Of a stretch of DNA of 64,000 bases, positions 54,206-63,505 are shown piece by piece. The notes under the pieces were generated by a model. That model was not told the DNA's origin, made no database searches, and worked only from the letters and a program-made list of their open reading frames with translations. The stretch comes from Segatella copri. Its GTDB lineage: Bacteria; Bacteroidota; Bacteroidia; Bacteroidales; Bacteroidaceae. Made by a program: the position numbers and the translations under genes. Each line of letters begins with the position of its first letter. Within the stretch, counting starts at the first letter, position 1. The DNA is taken from positions 1 through 64,000 of the forward strand of contig NZ_VZCB01000020.1 of the NCBI RefSeq assembly GCF_009494395.1, written 5' to 3'.

Positions 54206-54595
54206 ATGATTATGAACAAATATAAAGTGCTGATCGTTGACGATATCCCTGAGAATATCCAGACTCTCGGAGAAATGATCAAGGATTTTGACCTGGATGT
54301 GAAAATAGCAGAAGGTGGTCAGGATGCCATCGACATCATTGATTCATACACACCAGACATCATCTTGCTCGACTTGATGATGCCTCATGTGAATGGATGG
54401 GACGTGATAGATTACGTCAGAAAAAAATATAGTAAGAACGAGATGGTCATCATCGTTGTCTCCCTGTTAAACAACAAGGACAACATCGATGAATGCTATG
54501 AACTGGGAGTCAACGACTATATCACCAAACCGGTGATCAAAGCCCGACTCACCAGTTCAATAGAATCTCATCTCAGGAATCTCAGCAGAAATTAA
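54206..54595 (+). CDS. Stand-alone response-regulator receiver
   Basis: The 129-residue CheY-like protein has no output domain. The acidic pocket (D12, D13), phosphoacceptor D56 in LLDLMMP, the switch Ser86 in IIVVSLLNN and K108 in DYITKPV are all present. Start is ATG 54206 or 54212. It closes the exopolysaccharide operon. TackOD1 domains occur fused to receivers elsewhere, so this free receiver may signal to the TackOD1 protein; a kinase is not in the window. Its stop overlaps the converging pflA stop by four bases. Confidence 0.87.
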   Translation: MIMNKYKVLIVDDIPENIQTLGEMIKDFDLDVKIAEGGQDAIDIIDSYTPDIILLDLMMPHVNGWDVIDYVRKKYSKNEMVIIVVSLLNNKDNIDECYELGVNDYITKPVIKARLTSSIESHLRNLSRN

Positions 54596-55326
54596 GATAT
54601 AGCCTTCTGCAAGATGTCGTTGGCATGAGCCACACGGTCACTTGTAGGAGGTTCTATCCCTGACAACGGGTAAGGTATACCCAATTTTTCATACTTGTAG
54701 ATGCCCATCGTATGATAAGGCAATACATCAATGCGCTCTATATTAGAGAGCGTAGAGAGGAAATCGCGCAATTCTTCCAGGTATTCATCCTTGTCGGTGA
54801 TACCTGGAATGAGTACGTGACGAATCCATACCGGCTTGTGAATCTCGCTCAGATAGCGGGCACAATCCAATATATTCTTATTGGAATGAAGCGTGAGTTT
54901 ACGATGCTCTTCTTCATTGATATGCTTGATATCAAGAAGAACAGTATCAGTGACGGTCATCAGACGCTCAAATTTCTCGAAGTTTTTCCCTTCTCTATGA
55001 AAGGGTTGAGCCGAGGTATCAAGACAGGTATTGATGCCACGCTGATGGGCTTTCTCGAAGAGTTCGATGAGAAAGTCTATCTGCATCAATGCCTCGCCAC
55101 CGCTCACGGTAATTCCTCCTTTATCTCCCCAATAACTTTTGAATCGCTCTGCCTTGTCCAGCAGGTCATCGGCAGTCCACTCTTCTCCTACCCCCGTCTT
55201 CCAGGAATCCGGATTGTGGCAGAACTGGCAGCGCATGGGACAACCCTGCAGAAAGATCAAAAATCTGATGCCTGGTCCATCTACTGAACCAAAGCTCTCT
55301 ATGCTGTGAACAAATCCTTTATGCAT
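54592..55326 (-). CDS. pflA: Pyruvate formate-lyase activating enzyme
   Basis: The 244-residue radical SAM enzyme has the cluster motif CPMRCQFC (CxxxCxxC) and SAM-site residues in GGEALMQIDF. It generates the glycyl radical on PflB. The ATG at 55326 lies inside the last codons of a 33-residue membrane-protein gene, so the two are translationally coupled. pflB lies just upstream on the same strand but behind its own terminator. Confidence 0.96.
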   Translation of the reverse strand: MHKGFVHSIESFGSVDGPGIRFLIFLQGCPMRCQFCHNPDSWKTGVGEEWTADDLLDKAERFKSYWGDKGGITVSGGEALMQIDFLIELFEKAHQRGINTCLDTSAQPFHREGKNFEKFERLMTVTDTVLLDIKHINEEEHRKLTLHSNKNILDCARYLSEIHKPVWIRHVLIPGITDKDEYLEELRDFLSTLSNIERIDVLPYHTMGIYKYEKLGIPYPLSGIEPPTSDRVAHANDILQKAIS

Positions 55327-55420
55327 TCTTCTTTTCCTGACGTGAATCCCAAATGATAAAACTTAATCCAGCAGCAACTATCATAAAGGTGATAGCACCC
55401 ATAAAACCAATCACATTCAT
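55319..55420 (-). CDS. 33-residue single-helix membrane protein
   Basis: ATG 55420 gives MNVIGFMGAITFMIVAAG, then LSFIIWDSRQEKKNA and TAA. One helix (about 5-24) is followed by a short basic tail. The ATG of pflA overlaps its stop codon region, and the upstream small membrane-protein gene ends three bases before it, so all three form one translationally linked set. It is too short for usual gene callers. The tight spacing and the helix support it; function unknown. Confidence 0.65.
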   Translation of the reverse strand: MNVIGFMGAITFMIVAAGLSFIIWDSRQEKKNA

Positions 55421-55423
55421 AAG

Positions 55424-55642
55424 CTATTTCTTTTTATTTTTAGCCTTGATAATTAAATACACACCTAACACTCCTAGCAAGAAAATAAAGAAGAGTCCCC
55501 AACCATACAGACTGGTTCTATCTATAGAATCTTGCATGATACCTGTCAAGATAACACCTCCTATTATAAGCTTGATGACATCAAAACAGAATTTATATCC
55601 TTCCTCATAAAGAGTTCTTTTTTGTTCTATATTCAATTTCAT
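55424..55642 (-). CDS. 72-residue two-helix membrane protein (DUF6722-like)
   Basis: The protein MKLNIEQKRTLYEEGYKFCF... has helices at about 22-36 (VIKLIIGGVILTGIM) and 46-66 (GWGLFFIFLLGVLGVYLII) and a Lys-rich end (KAKNKKK). It resembles small Bacteroidota membrane proteins filed as DUF6722; this is from memory. A -7 box ends three bases before the ATG, so the mRNA may be leaderless. It heads the small-protein/pflA operon. Confidence 0.7.
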   Translation of the reverse strand: MKLNIEQKRTLYEEGYKFCFDVIKLIIGGVILTGIMQDSIDRTSLYGWGLFFIFLLGVLGVYLIIKAKNKKK

Positions 55643-55645
55643 ACC

Positions 55646-55654
55646 GCAAAGATA
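55646..55654 (-). promoter_or_regulatory. Promoter box for the pflA operon
   Basis: TATCTTTGC on the reverse strand, ending three bases before the first ATG. Confidence 0.6.
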
Positions 55655-55700
55655 GTAAATTTATCAATATCTTGCTCTATTTTGCAGTTAAATAAGCTAA

Positions 55701-55743
55701 ATTGCCCGCTAAATATCCTCGGAAAGAAAATCTAGCGGGCAAT
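55701..55743 (-). terminator. pflB terminator
   Basis: ATTGCCCGCTA (55701-55711) pairs with TAGCGGGCAAT (55733-55743); lies between pflB and the pflA operon promoter. Confidence 0.75.
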
Positions 55744-55763
55744 CTATATGTTACAAAGAGACA

Positions 55764-55802
55764 AGAGGATTCTTCACTCTTCCCTCTTCATTCTTCACTT
55801 CC
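55764..55802 (-). repeat. GAAGTGAAGAAyGAAGAG 3'-flanking repeat, reversed copy
   Basis: On the reverse strand the pflB stop TAA is followed directly by GGAAGTGAAGAATGAAGAGG and further GAAGAGTGAAGAAT units, as after the aminotransferase stop. Confidence 0.7.
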
Positions 55803-58052
55803 TTAGAGTCTCTCGTGAGCCTGACGAGCGATTACGTCGAGCTGCTGCTCGCGTGTCAAGTCGATGAACTTAACAGCGTAACCACTTACACGGATGGTGA
55901 AGTTCTGGTACTCTTCCTTCTCTGGGTGCTCCATAGCATCCTTGAGCTTGTCGATACCGAATACGTTCACGTTCAGGTGGTGAGAACCCTGGTTGAAGTA
56001 ACCATCCAATACACCTACCAATGTCTGGGCACGCTCCTCATCGTTGTGACCGAGAGCGCCAGGACTGATGGTCTGAGTATTAGAGATACCATCGAGAGCA
56101 TACTCGTATGGCAACTTAGCTACTGAGTTCAATGAAGCCAAAAGACCGTTCTTCTCTGCACCGTAAGATGGGTTAGCACCTGGTGCCAAAGGAGCACCGG
56201 CTGGACGACCATCAGGCATGTTGCTGGTGTACTTACCGTATACTACATTTGATGTGATAGTCAAGATAGATGTAGTAGGCTCTGAATTGCGGTATGTGTG
56301 GTGCTTCTTGATCATGCTCATGAAGGTCTTGAGCAACCATACTGCAATCTCATCAGCACGCTCATCATCGTTACCGTAACGTGGGAAGTCGCCCTCGGTC
56401 TTGAAGCTGAGAGGGAAACCGGTCTCATCACGGACGATGTTTACCTTGGCATACTTGATAGCAGAGATAGAGTCAACTACGTGGCTGAAACCCGCGATAC
56501 CTGTAGCGAAAGTACGACGAACATCTGTATCGATGAGCGCCAACTCTGCTGCCTCGTAGAAGTACTTATCGTGCATGTAGTGGATGAGGTTCAATGTCTT
56601 CACATAAACGCCAGCCAACCAGTCCATCATATCCATGAAACGTGGCATGAACTCATCGTATGTCAATACATCACCCTCAACGGCGCGATACTTAGGACCG
56701 CACTGCTCGCGTGTCTTTGAATCAACACCGCCAGATACAGCGTAGGTCAAGCACTTAGCCAAGTTGGCACGTGCACCGAAGAACTGCATTTCCTTACCTG
56801 TCTGTGTAGCAGATACACAGCAGCAGATACTATAGTCGTCACCCCAAACTGGGCGCATTACGTCATCGTTCTCATACTGGATAGAGCTTGTCTTTACAGA
56901 AATCAGAGAAGCGTAGTGCTTGAATGCCTTTGGCAAGCGAGAGCTATAGAGTACAGTCAAGTTTGGCTCTGGTGAAGGACCCATGTTCTCCAATGTGTGG
57001 AGGAAACGGAAGTCGTTCTTGGTAACCATTGAGCGGCCATCCTGACCCATACCACCTACTTCGAGAGTAGCCCAAACTGGGTCGCCGGTGAAGAGCTCAT
57101 TGTAAGAAGGGATACGGGCGAACTTAACCATACGGAACTTCATAACCAAGTGGTCGATGAGCTCCTGAGCCTCATCCTCTGTAAGAGTACCCTCGTTCAA
57201 GTCGCGCTGGATATAGATGTCGAGGAATGTAGAGATACGGCCTACAGACATCGCAGCACCATTCTGAGTCTTCACTGCTCCGAGATAACCGAAGTACAAC
57301 CACTGTACTGCCTCGCGAGCGTTCTTAGCTGGCTGGCTGATATCGTAGCCATACAACTGAGCCATCTCCTTCAAGCCCTTGAGAGCCTTGATCTGCATAG
57401 AAACCTCTTCACGAAGACGGATAACGTCGTCGATCATCTCACGGTCGCCCATGTTAGCGAGGTCGTTCTTCTTCTCCTCGATGAGGAAGTCGATACCATA
57501 GAGAGCTACACGGCGGTAGTCACCTACGATACGTCCACGACCGTATGTATCAGGAAGACCAGTAAGGATATGGTTATGGCGCACGAGTTTCATCTCAGGT
57601 GTATAAGCATCAAACACGCCGTCATTATGAGTTTTGCAATACTTGTGGAAAATCTCGTGCAGCTTCTCTGATGGCTGGTAGCCGTATGTAGTACAAGCCT
57701 GCTCTGCCATCTTGATACCACCGTATGGCATGAAGGCACGCTTCAAAGGCTTGTCGGTCTGCAGACCTACCACCTTCTCCAACTCCTTAGTACCCTCGCC
57801 AATATAGGCAGCACCATAAGCTGTCAATCCTGAAACCACCTCGGTCTCCATATCGAGCACACCACCCTTGGCACGCTCTTCCTTCTGGAGCTCCTTCAGC
57901 ATACCCCAAAGGGTATTGGTAGCCTGAGTAGGTTCTGCCAGGAACGACTCGTCGCCATCGTAGCTAGTATAGTTGTGCTGGATGAAATCGCGAAGATTCA
58001 CCTCACTCTGCCACAAGTTTCCCTTGAAACCTCTCCATTCTGTTTTCATCAT
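55803..58052 (-). CDS. pflB: Formate C-acetyltransferase (pyruvate formate-lyase)
   Basis: The 749-residue glycyl-radical enzyme splits pyruvate with CoA into acetyl-CoA and formate under anaerobic conditions. The catalytic cysteines lie in ICCCVSATQ (C411/C412, in a CCC triplet) and the radical glycine is in RVSGYAV (Gly724). N-terminal [10 protein letters not shown] is typical of PFL rather than of glycerol dehydratase relatives. Two -7 boxes precede it. pflA and fhs nearby complete a formate module. Confidence 0.97.
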   Translation of the reverse strand: MMKTEWRGFKGNLWQSEVNLRDFIQHNYTSYDGDESFLAEPTQATNTLWGMLKELQKEERAKGGVLDMETEVVSGLTAYGAAYIGEGTKELEKVVGLQTDKPLKRAFMPYGGIKMAEQACTTYGYQPSEKLHEIFHKYCKTHNDGVFDAYTPEMKLVRHNHILTGLPDTYGRGRIVGDYRRVALYGIDFLIEEKKNDLANMGDREMIDDVIRLREEVSMQIKALKGLKEMAQLYGYDISQPAKNAREAVQWLYFGYLGAVKTQNGAAMSVGRISTFLDIYIQRDLNEGTLTEDEAQELIDHLVMKFRMVKFARIPSYNELFTGDPVWATLEVGGMGQDGRSMVTKNDFRFLHTLENMGPSPEPNLTVLYSSRLPKAFKHYASLISVKTSSIQYENDDVMRPVWGDDYSICCCVSATQTGKEMQFFGARANLAKCLTYAVSGGVDSKTREQCGPKYRAVEGDVLTYDEFMPRFMDMMDWLAGVYVKTLNLIHYMHDKYFYEAAELALIDTDVRRTFATGIAGFSHVVDSISAIKYAKVNIVRDETGFPLSFKTEGDFPRYGNDDERADEIAVWLLKTFMSMIKKHHTYRNSEPTTSILTITSNVVYGKYTSNMPDGRPAGAPLAPGANPSYGAEKNGLLASLNSVAKLPYEYALDGISNTQTISPGALGHNDEERAQTLVGVLDGYFNQGSHHLNVNVFGIDKLKDAMEHPEKEEYQNFTIRVSGYAVKFIDLTREQQLDVIARQAHERL

Positions 58053-58173
58053 TTTGATATCCTTAATAAGTTAATAATTAATTATATATTTTGTACACAC
58101 TGTTTCCTGTTATCAGCTGAATCCTTATACCTTGTTATATATTATATAAAATCCGGCTATCGATAATTTCGAT

Positions 58174-58182
58174 GCAAAGGTA
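58174..58182 (-). promoter_or_regulatory. Proximal pflB promoter box
   Basis: TACCTTTGC on the reverse strand. Confidence 0.55.
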
Positions 58183-58285
58183 CTACAAAAAAACGAAATC
58201 CAAGCAGAAATCACAAAGATTTTATCCTCTTAACACTAAAATCATCATTTATGAGTACAGTTTCTGCACAAAAGATATTGAATGT

Positions 58286-58294
58286 GCAAAGGTA
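58286..58294 (-). promoter_or_regulatory. Distal pflB promoter box
   Basis: TACCTTTGC on the reverse strand, 112 bases upstream of the proximal one. Confidence 0.45.
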
Positions 58295-58400
58295 ACAAAT
58301 GTTCATTCAAATGACTGGGAAAAATGAGCAAATAAGGGGGTTTTATCGATTTGTCCCCATTAAAGAACGTTTTATACCCTTCTGTTTGATAAATAATGCA

Positions 58401-58409
58401 TACCTTTGC
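58401..58409 (+). promoter_or_regulatory. Promoter box for the GH35 gene
   Basis: TACCTTTGC, 51 bases before the ATG at 58461. Confidence 0.6.
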
Positions 58410-58460
58410 AGTCGAAATGAAACAAATAACAATGTAAAAATCATCATAGAATAACAATAC

Positions 58461-60833
58461 ATGAACATGAATTGGAATCATACAATCAAGACATTAGCCT
58501 TTGCCTCGCTATTGGCACTGGCACCAGCTCAGATGATGGCGGCACAGAAAGGTGGCACCTTCACTACTGGAGACAAAACATTCCTTCTCAATGGCAAACC
58601 TTTCGTGGTTAAGGCTGCCGAGTTGCACTACCCTCGTATTCCTCGTGCCTACTGGGAACATCGCATCAAGATGTGCAAGGCTTTGGGTATGAATACCGTC
58701 TGCCTCTACGTGTTCTGGAACATCCACGAGCAGCAGGAAGGCAAGTTCGATTTTACGGGTAACAACGATGTGGCTGCATTCTGCCGACTGGCTCAGAAGA
58801 ACGGCATGTACGTCATCGTACGTCCGGGTCCATACGTTTGTGCAGAATGGGAAATGGGCGGTCTGCCTTGGTGGCTCCTCAAGAAGAAGGACATCCGCCT
58901 TCGTGAACAGGATCCATACTTCATGCAGCGTGTTGAAATCTTCGAGAAGGAAGTGGGCAAGCAGCTGGCTCCACTCACCATCCAGAATGGTGGTCCTATC
59001 ATCATGGTTCAGGTGGAGAACGAATATGGTTCTTACGGTAAGGACAAGCCATACGTAAGTGCCATCCGCGACATCGTCCGCAAGAGTGGCTTCGACAAGG
59101 TGAGCCTCTTCCAGTGCGACTGGTCATCCAACTTCCTGAACAATGGTCTCGATGACCTTACCTGGACCATGAACTTCGGTACTGGTGCCAACATCGACCA
59201 GCAGTTTAAGCGTCTCGGCGAGGTTCGTCCTAACGCCCCAAAGATGTGCTCAGAGTTCTGGAGCGGCTGGTTCGACAAGTGGGGAGCACGCCACGAGACC
59301 CGCCCTGCCAAGGATATGGTAGAAGGAATGGACGAGATGCTGAGCAAAGGCATCAGCTTCTCTCTCTATATGACCCACGGCGGAACCAGCTTCGGCCATT
59401 GGGCAGGTGCCAACTCTCCAGGTTTCCAGCCAGACGTAACCTCTTACGATTACGATGCCCCTATCAACGAATGGGGATTGGCTACTCCTAAGTTCTACGA
59501 ACTGCAGAAGATGATGGCGAAATACAACGATGGCAAAAAGTTGCCAGCCGTGCCTAAGGCTCCGATGCAGATCATCAAGGTGCCTGAGTTCAAGTTCAGC
59601 GAGTACAAGCCTCTGAGCTACGGTATCGGAAAGGAAAAGGAAAACCATGCGCCTCTGAGCTTCGAGGATATGGATATGGGATGGGGAACGATGGTTTATG
59701 AAACCCAGGTTCCTGCCATCGAAGGCATATCAACCCTCACCGGTGAGTTCCACGACTTTGCTCAGGTATATGTGAACGGAAAGTATGTTGGCAAGATAGA
59801 CCGTGTGAAGAACGAGAAATCACTCGAATTGCCAGCCATGCCACAGGGTGCTCAGCTCACCATCGTGGTAGAAGGTATGGGACGAATCAACTTCGGACGT
59901 GCCATCAAGGACTACAAGGGTATCATCGGCAACGTAACCCTCACTACTCAGAAGGAGGATTGCGAACTTGCCCTCACCCCTACCCGATGGGACAACAGCA
60001 CCATCGCTGATGACTACCAGACGGCTGTGAAGGCACTCGCCATGCCATCTAACAAGATGCGCGGTCTGCAGACCAAGGCGGGTTACTACCGTGGCTACTT
60101 CAACCTGAAGAAGGTGGGCGACACCTTTATTAATATGGAGGCATTCGGCAAGGGGCAGGTTTACGTAAACGGTCATGCTCTCGGCCGCTTCTGGCAGATT
60201 GGTCCTCAGCAGACCTTATATCTTCCAGGCTGCTGGTTGAAGAAGGGAAAGAACGAGGTCATCGTGCTCGATGTAGTAGGTCCTAAGGGCGAAGCAGGCA
60301 AGCCAGGCTCCAACGTGGCTCCTACCGCTTTCTGCCAGGATCATCCGGAACTCGACAAGCTGAACCTCGAAAAGAGCAACAAGCACAACGAGCCGGGCCA
60401 TCGCATGGATCTGAACTCAGAGACCCCTGTTTTGAAGGGTGAGTTCAAGGCTGGCAACGGCTGGCAGACCATCAAGCTCGACAAGCCTGTAACAGGTCGC
60501 TACTTCGCCATCCAGGCAGAAAGCAGCCAGAGCGGCGACAGCCAGATTGCCATCGCCGAGGTTTATCTCCAGGATGCACAGGGCAACCGCATCGACCGCA
60601 ACAACTGGGTAGCCTTCTATGCCGACAGCGAGAAGGGCAACTCAACACTCGACAAGATGTTTGACTTGCAGGAGAGCACTTACTGGCAGACCGAAAAGGG
60701 TGCCAACTTCCCACACCTCGGCATCGTGGATATGGGCAAGGAAGTTACCATCTCTGCCTTCGAGTACTTGCCACGTGCCGAACAGGGCGCTCCAGGAAGC
60801 GTAAAGGGCTTCAAGCTCTATGTGAAGAAATAA
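58461..60833 (+). CDS. GH35 beta-galactosidase, exported
   Basis: The 790-residue protein has a signal peptide (ends near LAPAQMMA), a GH35 TIM barrel with acid/base Glu188 in VENEYGSYG and nucleophile Glu265 in CSEFWSGWFD, a beta-sandwich region with GRINFGRAI, and a C-terminal F5/8 type C (discoidin-like) carbohydrate-binding domain (about 650-790). It removes terminal beta-galactose from plant or host glycans in the periplasm or at the surface. It has no SusC/D neighbours here, so it is not part of a visible utilisation locus. Confidence 0.94.
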   Translation: MNMNWNHTIKTLAFASLLALAPAQMMAAQKGGTFTTGDKTFLLNGKPFVVKAAELHYPRIPRAYWEHRIKMCKALGMNTVCLYVFWNIHEQQEGKFDFTGNNDVAAFCRLAQKNGMYVIVRPGPYVCAEWEMGGLPWWLLKKKDIRLREQDPYFMQRVEIFEKEVGKQLAPLTIQNGGPIIMVQVENEYGSYGKDKPYVSAIRDIVRKSGFDKVSLFQCDWSSNFLNNGLDDLTWTMNFGTGANIDQQFKRLGEVRPNAPKMCSEFWSGWFDKWGARHETRPAKDMVEGMDEMLSKGISFSLYMTHGGTSFGHWAGANSPGFQPDVTSYDYDAPINEWGLATPKFYELQKMMAKYNDGKKLPAVPKAPMQIIKVPEFKFSEYKPLSYGIGKEKENHAPLSFEDMDMGWGTMVYETQVPAIEGISTLTGEFHDFAQVYVNGKYVGKIDRVKNEKSLELPAMPQGAQLTIVVEGMGRINFGRAIKDYKGIIGNVTLTTQKEDCELALTPTRWDNSTIADDYQTAVKALAMPSNKMRGLQTKAGYYRGYFNLKKVGDTFINMEAFGKGQVYVNGHALGRFWQIGPQQTLYLPGCWLKKGKNEVIVLDVVGPKGEAGKPGSNVAPTAFCQDHPELDKLNLEKSNKHNEPGHRMDLNSETPVLKGEFKAGNGWQTIKLDKPVTGRYFAIQAESSQSGDSQIAIAEVYLQDAQGNRIDRNNWVAFYADSEKGNSTLDKMFDLQESTYWQTEKGANFPHLGIVDMGKEVTISAFEYLPRAEQGAPGSVKGFKLYVKK

Positions 60834-60835
60834 AT

Positions 60836-60871
60836 GAAAAGAGGGAGACGGAAAGTCTTCCTCTTTTTTTA
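60836..60871 (+). terminator. GH35 terminator
   Basis: AAAGAGGGAGAC pairs with GTCTTCCTCTTT (including G-T pairs), then seven Ts. Confidence 0.88.
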
Positions 60872-60918
60872 TTTTGTTTTTTTATACATTATTATTCTAA
60901 TATGTGAATACTTTTCCG

Positions 60919-60927
60919 TACCTTTGC
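60919..60927 (+). promoter_or_regulatory. fhs promoter box
   Basis: TACCTTTGC, 22 bases before the ATG. Confidence 0.6.
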
Positions 60928-60949
60928 ACCATAAAAACTATTTATTCTT

Positions 60950-62614
60950 ATGTTGACAGATATTGAAATAGCTAAATCAGTAAAACTGCGCCCTATCAAT
61001 GAAGTGGCAGCAGAACTTGGAATCCATGAAGACCAAGTAGAAAACTACGGCCGTTACATCGCTAAGATTACTACGGACAAAATTGACAGAAACAAGTTTA
61101 AGAACCATCATCTTATCCTCGTTACAGCTATCAGTCCTACCAAGGCTGGTAATGGTAAGACCACCGTATCCGTGGGTCTCGCCCTCGGTATGCAGAAGAT
61201 TGGAAAGAAGGCAGTAGTTGCATTGCGCGAGCCTTCTCTCGGTCCTTGCTTCGGCATGAAGGGTGGTGCTGCCGGTGGCGGTTATGCACAGGTATTGCCT
61301 ATGGATAAGATCAACCTCCATTTCACAGGCGACTTCCATGCCATCACAGAGGCCAACAACATGATTGCTGCCCTCCTGGACAACTACCGTTTCCAGCACG
61401 AGGCAGAGGGATTCAAGCTCAAGAAGATTCTCTGGCGCCGAGTAATGGACGTCAACGACCGTGGTCTCCGTCGCATCATCACCGGTATCGGCGATAAGAA
61501 CGGCATCGAGACAGAGGCTGGATTCGACATCACTCCTGCTTCTGAAATCATGGCTATCATGTGTTTCGCAACAAGTGTAGACGATCTCCGTCGTCGCATC
61601 GACAATATTCTCCTCGGCATCACTGAGGATGACAAACCATTCACCGTCAAGGATATGGGTGTAGGTGGCAGTATCGTTGCCCTCCTCCTCGATGCCTTGA
61701 AGCCAAACCTGGTTCAGACTACCGAGGGCACTCCTGCCTTCGTTCACTGCGGACCTTTCGCTAACATTGCCCATGGCTGCAACTCTATCATGGCTACTGC
61801 AGCAGCCCTTGAATATGGCGACTACGCCATCACAGAGGCTGGATTCGGTGCTGACCTCGGTGCAGAGAAGTTCTACAACATCAAGTGCCGCAAGACCGGT
61901 CTGCAGCCAGACCTTACCGTTCTTGTTGTTACTCTCCAGGCATTGAAGATGCACGGTGGCGTAGCTCTGGAAGATATCAAGCAGCCTAACGTTGCAGGAA
62001 TGGAAGCTGGTTACTGGAACCTCGACAAGCACGTGAAAAACCTTCAGAGCTTTGGTCAGACCGTAGTCATCGCCTTCAATAAGTTTGCTACCGATACCGA
62101 CGAGGAGATTGAGGTATTGCGCAAGCACTGTGAGGAGATGGGTTGCGGATTCGCTGTCAACAGTGCCTTCGCCGAAGGTGGCAAGGGTGCGATGGAATTG
62201 GCAGAACTCGTAGTAAAGACCATCGACGAGCGTCCATCTGCTCCTCTCTACTTCACTTACGCTGATGAGGATTCTGTAGAAGAGAAGATTGAGAAGGTAG
62301 CATTCAATCTGTATGGTGCCGGCAGCGTAACCATGAGCGATTCTGCAAAGGCTATGATTGATGAAATCAAGAAGTTGGGTGCAGAGAAGTTCCCTATCTG
62401 TATTGCCAAGACCCAGTACAGTTTCTCTACCGATGCTAAGGCTTACGGTCCAACAGATGGCTTCGAACTCCACGTTCGCGACATCACCCTGAATATGGGT
62501 GCTGAAATGATCGTAGTCATCGCCGGTCCTATCATGCGTATGCCAGGTTTGCCAAAGAGCCCACAGGCTGAGCGTATCGATGTGGTTAATGGTGAAATCA
62601 CAGGCCTTTCTTAA
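60950..62614 (+). CDS. fhs: Formate--tetrahydrofolate ligase
   Basis: The 554-residue ATP-dependent enzyme makes 10-formyl-THF from formate. The nucleotide loop [16 protein letters not shown] and the signature [14 protein letters not shown] are intact; length is usual for the family. It gives the cell a use for formate from PflB as one-carbon units for purine synthesis and, with SHMT (glyA), for methylene-THF. It has its own promoter and hairpin terminator. Confidence 0.97.
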   Translation: MLTDIEIAKSVKLRPINEVAAELGIHEDQVENYGRYIAKITTDKIDRNKFKNHHLILVTAISPTKAGNGKTTVSVGLALGMQKIGKKAVVALREPSLGPCFGMKGGAAGGGYAQVLPMDKINLHFTGDFHAITEANNMIAALLDNYRFQHEAEGFKLKKILWRRVMDVNDRGLRRIITGIGDKNGIETEAGFDITPASEIMAIMCFATSVDDLRRRIDNILLGITEDDKPFTVKDMGVGGSIVALLLDALKPNLVQTTEGTPAFVHCGPFANIAHGCNSIMATAAALEYGDYAITEAGFGADLGAEKFYNIKCRKTGLQPDLTVLVVTLQALKMHGGVALEDIKQPNVAGMEAGYWNLDKHVKNLQSFGQTVVIAFNKFATDTDEEIEVLRKHCEEMGCGFAVNSAFAEGGKGAMELAELVVKTIDERPSAPLYFTYADEDSVEEKIEKVAFNLYGAGSVTMSDSAKAMIDEIKKLGAEKFPICIAKTQYSFSTDAKAYGPTDGFELHVRDITLNMGAEMIVVIAGPIMRMPGLPKSPQAERIDVVNGEITGLS

Positions 62615-62650
62615 ATCCCACAGATTTCACAGATTTTTATATAAAACAGT

Positions 62651-62706
62651 TCGCCCTGAAAGAGCAAAAGCGTGCGATAGACAATACTTTTGCCTTTCAG
62701 GGCGAT
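62651..62706. terminator. fhs/queH hairpin of the GCCCTGAAAG family
   Basis: TCGCCCTGAAAG pairs with CTTTCAGGGCGA; inner GCAAAAG/CTTTTGC extend the stem past a one-base bulge. It lies between converging genes and resembles the hairpin at 27249-27307. Confidence 0.85.
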
Positions 62707-62709
62707 TTC

Positions 62710-63315
62710 TTATCTCATGCTGAATTCACAACCGCAATACAACTGGTTATAGAATTCATTCTGTCTCAACAACTCACCACGGCGATTCTGCAAACCGCCC
62801 TTTCTCCAATTCATATCCCACCACTCTACATCCGGACAACCTTCTACGGCGAGATGTCCGGCTGCATCTATCTGCTGGATATTTTTCCACCGGGAAGAAG
62901 CCAAGGTAGTAGTAAGAAGATGAAAGCCATGCTCCTGAGCATACCTAGCCGCATGCGTCAAACGATACCGGAAACACATCGAGCAACGGCTTCCCCTTTC
63001 CGGCTCCTGTTCCAATCCCTTGATGGTGGCAAGCCATTCCTCATGATCATACTCATCCTCCACATACGGAACCCCCTGCGCTTCCAGGAAGCGCATCAGC
63101 TCGTGCTTGCGAATCTCAAACTCCTGTAAGGGATAAATGTTACTGTTGCTGAAATATACCGTCGGCTTCATGCCGTTGCGAAGCATACACTCTACAATCG
63201 CTGACGAACAAGGCGCACAGCAGGCATGCAGCAACACTTCATGTCCTTCTGCTTTGCTACCATCAGGAAGTGATAGTTTCACGAATTTATATTGTTCTTC
63301 TACTGGAATCTTCAT
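62710..63315 (-). CDS. queH: Epoxyqueuosine reductase QueH
   Basis: About 201 residues from ATG 63315; the frame opens 39 codons earlier, but that part crosses a poly-A run and the promoter, and is not conserved-looking. Motifs of the QueH (DUF208) family are clear: LLHACCAPCS, YFSNSNIYP, SRCSMCFRYRL and the C-terminal CGC. QueH reduces epoxyqueuosine to queuosine in tRNA and uses an Fe-S/metal cysteine cluster. It replaces QueG in many anaerobes. Confidence 0.92.
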   Translation of the reverse strand: MKIPVEEQYKFVKLSLPDGSKAEGHEVLLHACCAPCSSAIVECMLRNGMKPTVYFSNSNIYPLQEFEIRKHELMRFLEAQGVPYVEDEYDHEEWLATIKGLEQEPERGSRCSMCFRYRLTHAARYAQEHGFHLLTTTLASSRWKNIQQIDAAGHLAVEGCPDVEWWDMNWRKGGLQNRRGELLRQNEFYNQLYCGCEFSMR

Positions 63316-63403
63316 TTTCTTTGAACTAAATAAAAAAAAAAAAACAAATGGAGTACAGTCGTCTCGACACCCCCCATTTGCCCAAATATATGCGAAAACT
63401 AGT

Positions 63404-63412
63404 GCAAAGATA
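63404..63412 (-). promoter_or_regulatory. queH promoter box
   Basis: TATCTTTGC on the reverse strand, about 90 bases before the chosen ATG; the leader contains an A12 run (63331 onward). Confidence 0.55.
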
Positions 63413-63505
63413 CGATTTTTATTCGTATTCACAAAAGTTTCGGCAAATATTTACCACAATCTTTGTGTTTTAAGAGAGTATTTGTATTTTATTAACGTAT
63501 GCACA

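Larger units (their letters stand above)
58053..58460. other. Divergent promoter region between pflB and the beta-galactosidase gene
   Basis: No gene is visible. Two reverse -7 boxes (58174-58182 and 58286-58294) can drive pflB, one forward box (58401-58409) the GH35 gene. The 5' leader of pflB from the outer promoter would be about 230 bases. Confidence 0.6.

Noticed and set aside
60977..62473. 498-codon frame antisense to fhs
   Set aside because: Shadow of fhs, which has complete motifs.
63316..63432. Longer N-terminus of QueH starting at 63432
   Set aside because: It would cross the promoter box and a poly-A run and encode a Phe-rich stretch not seen in the family.
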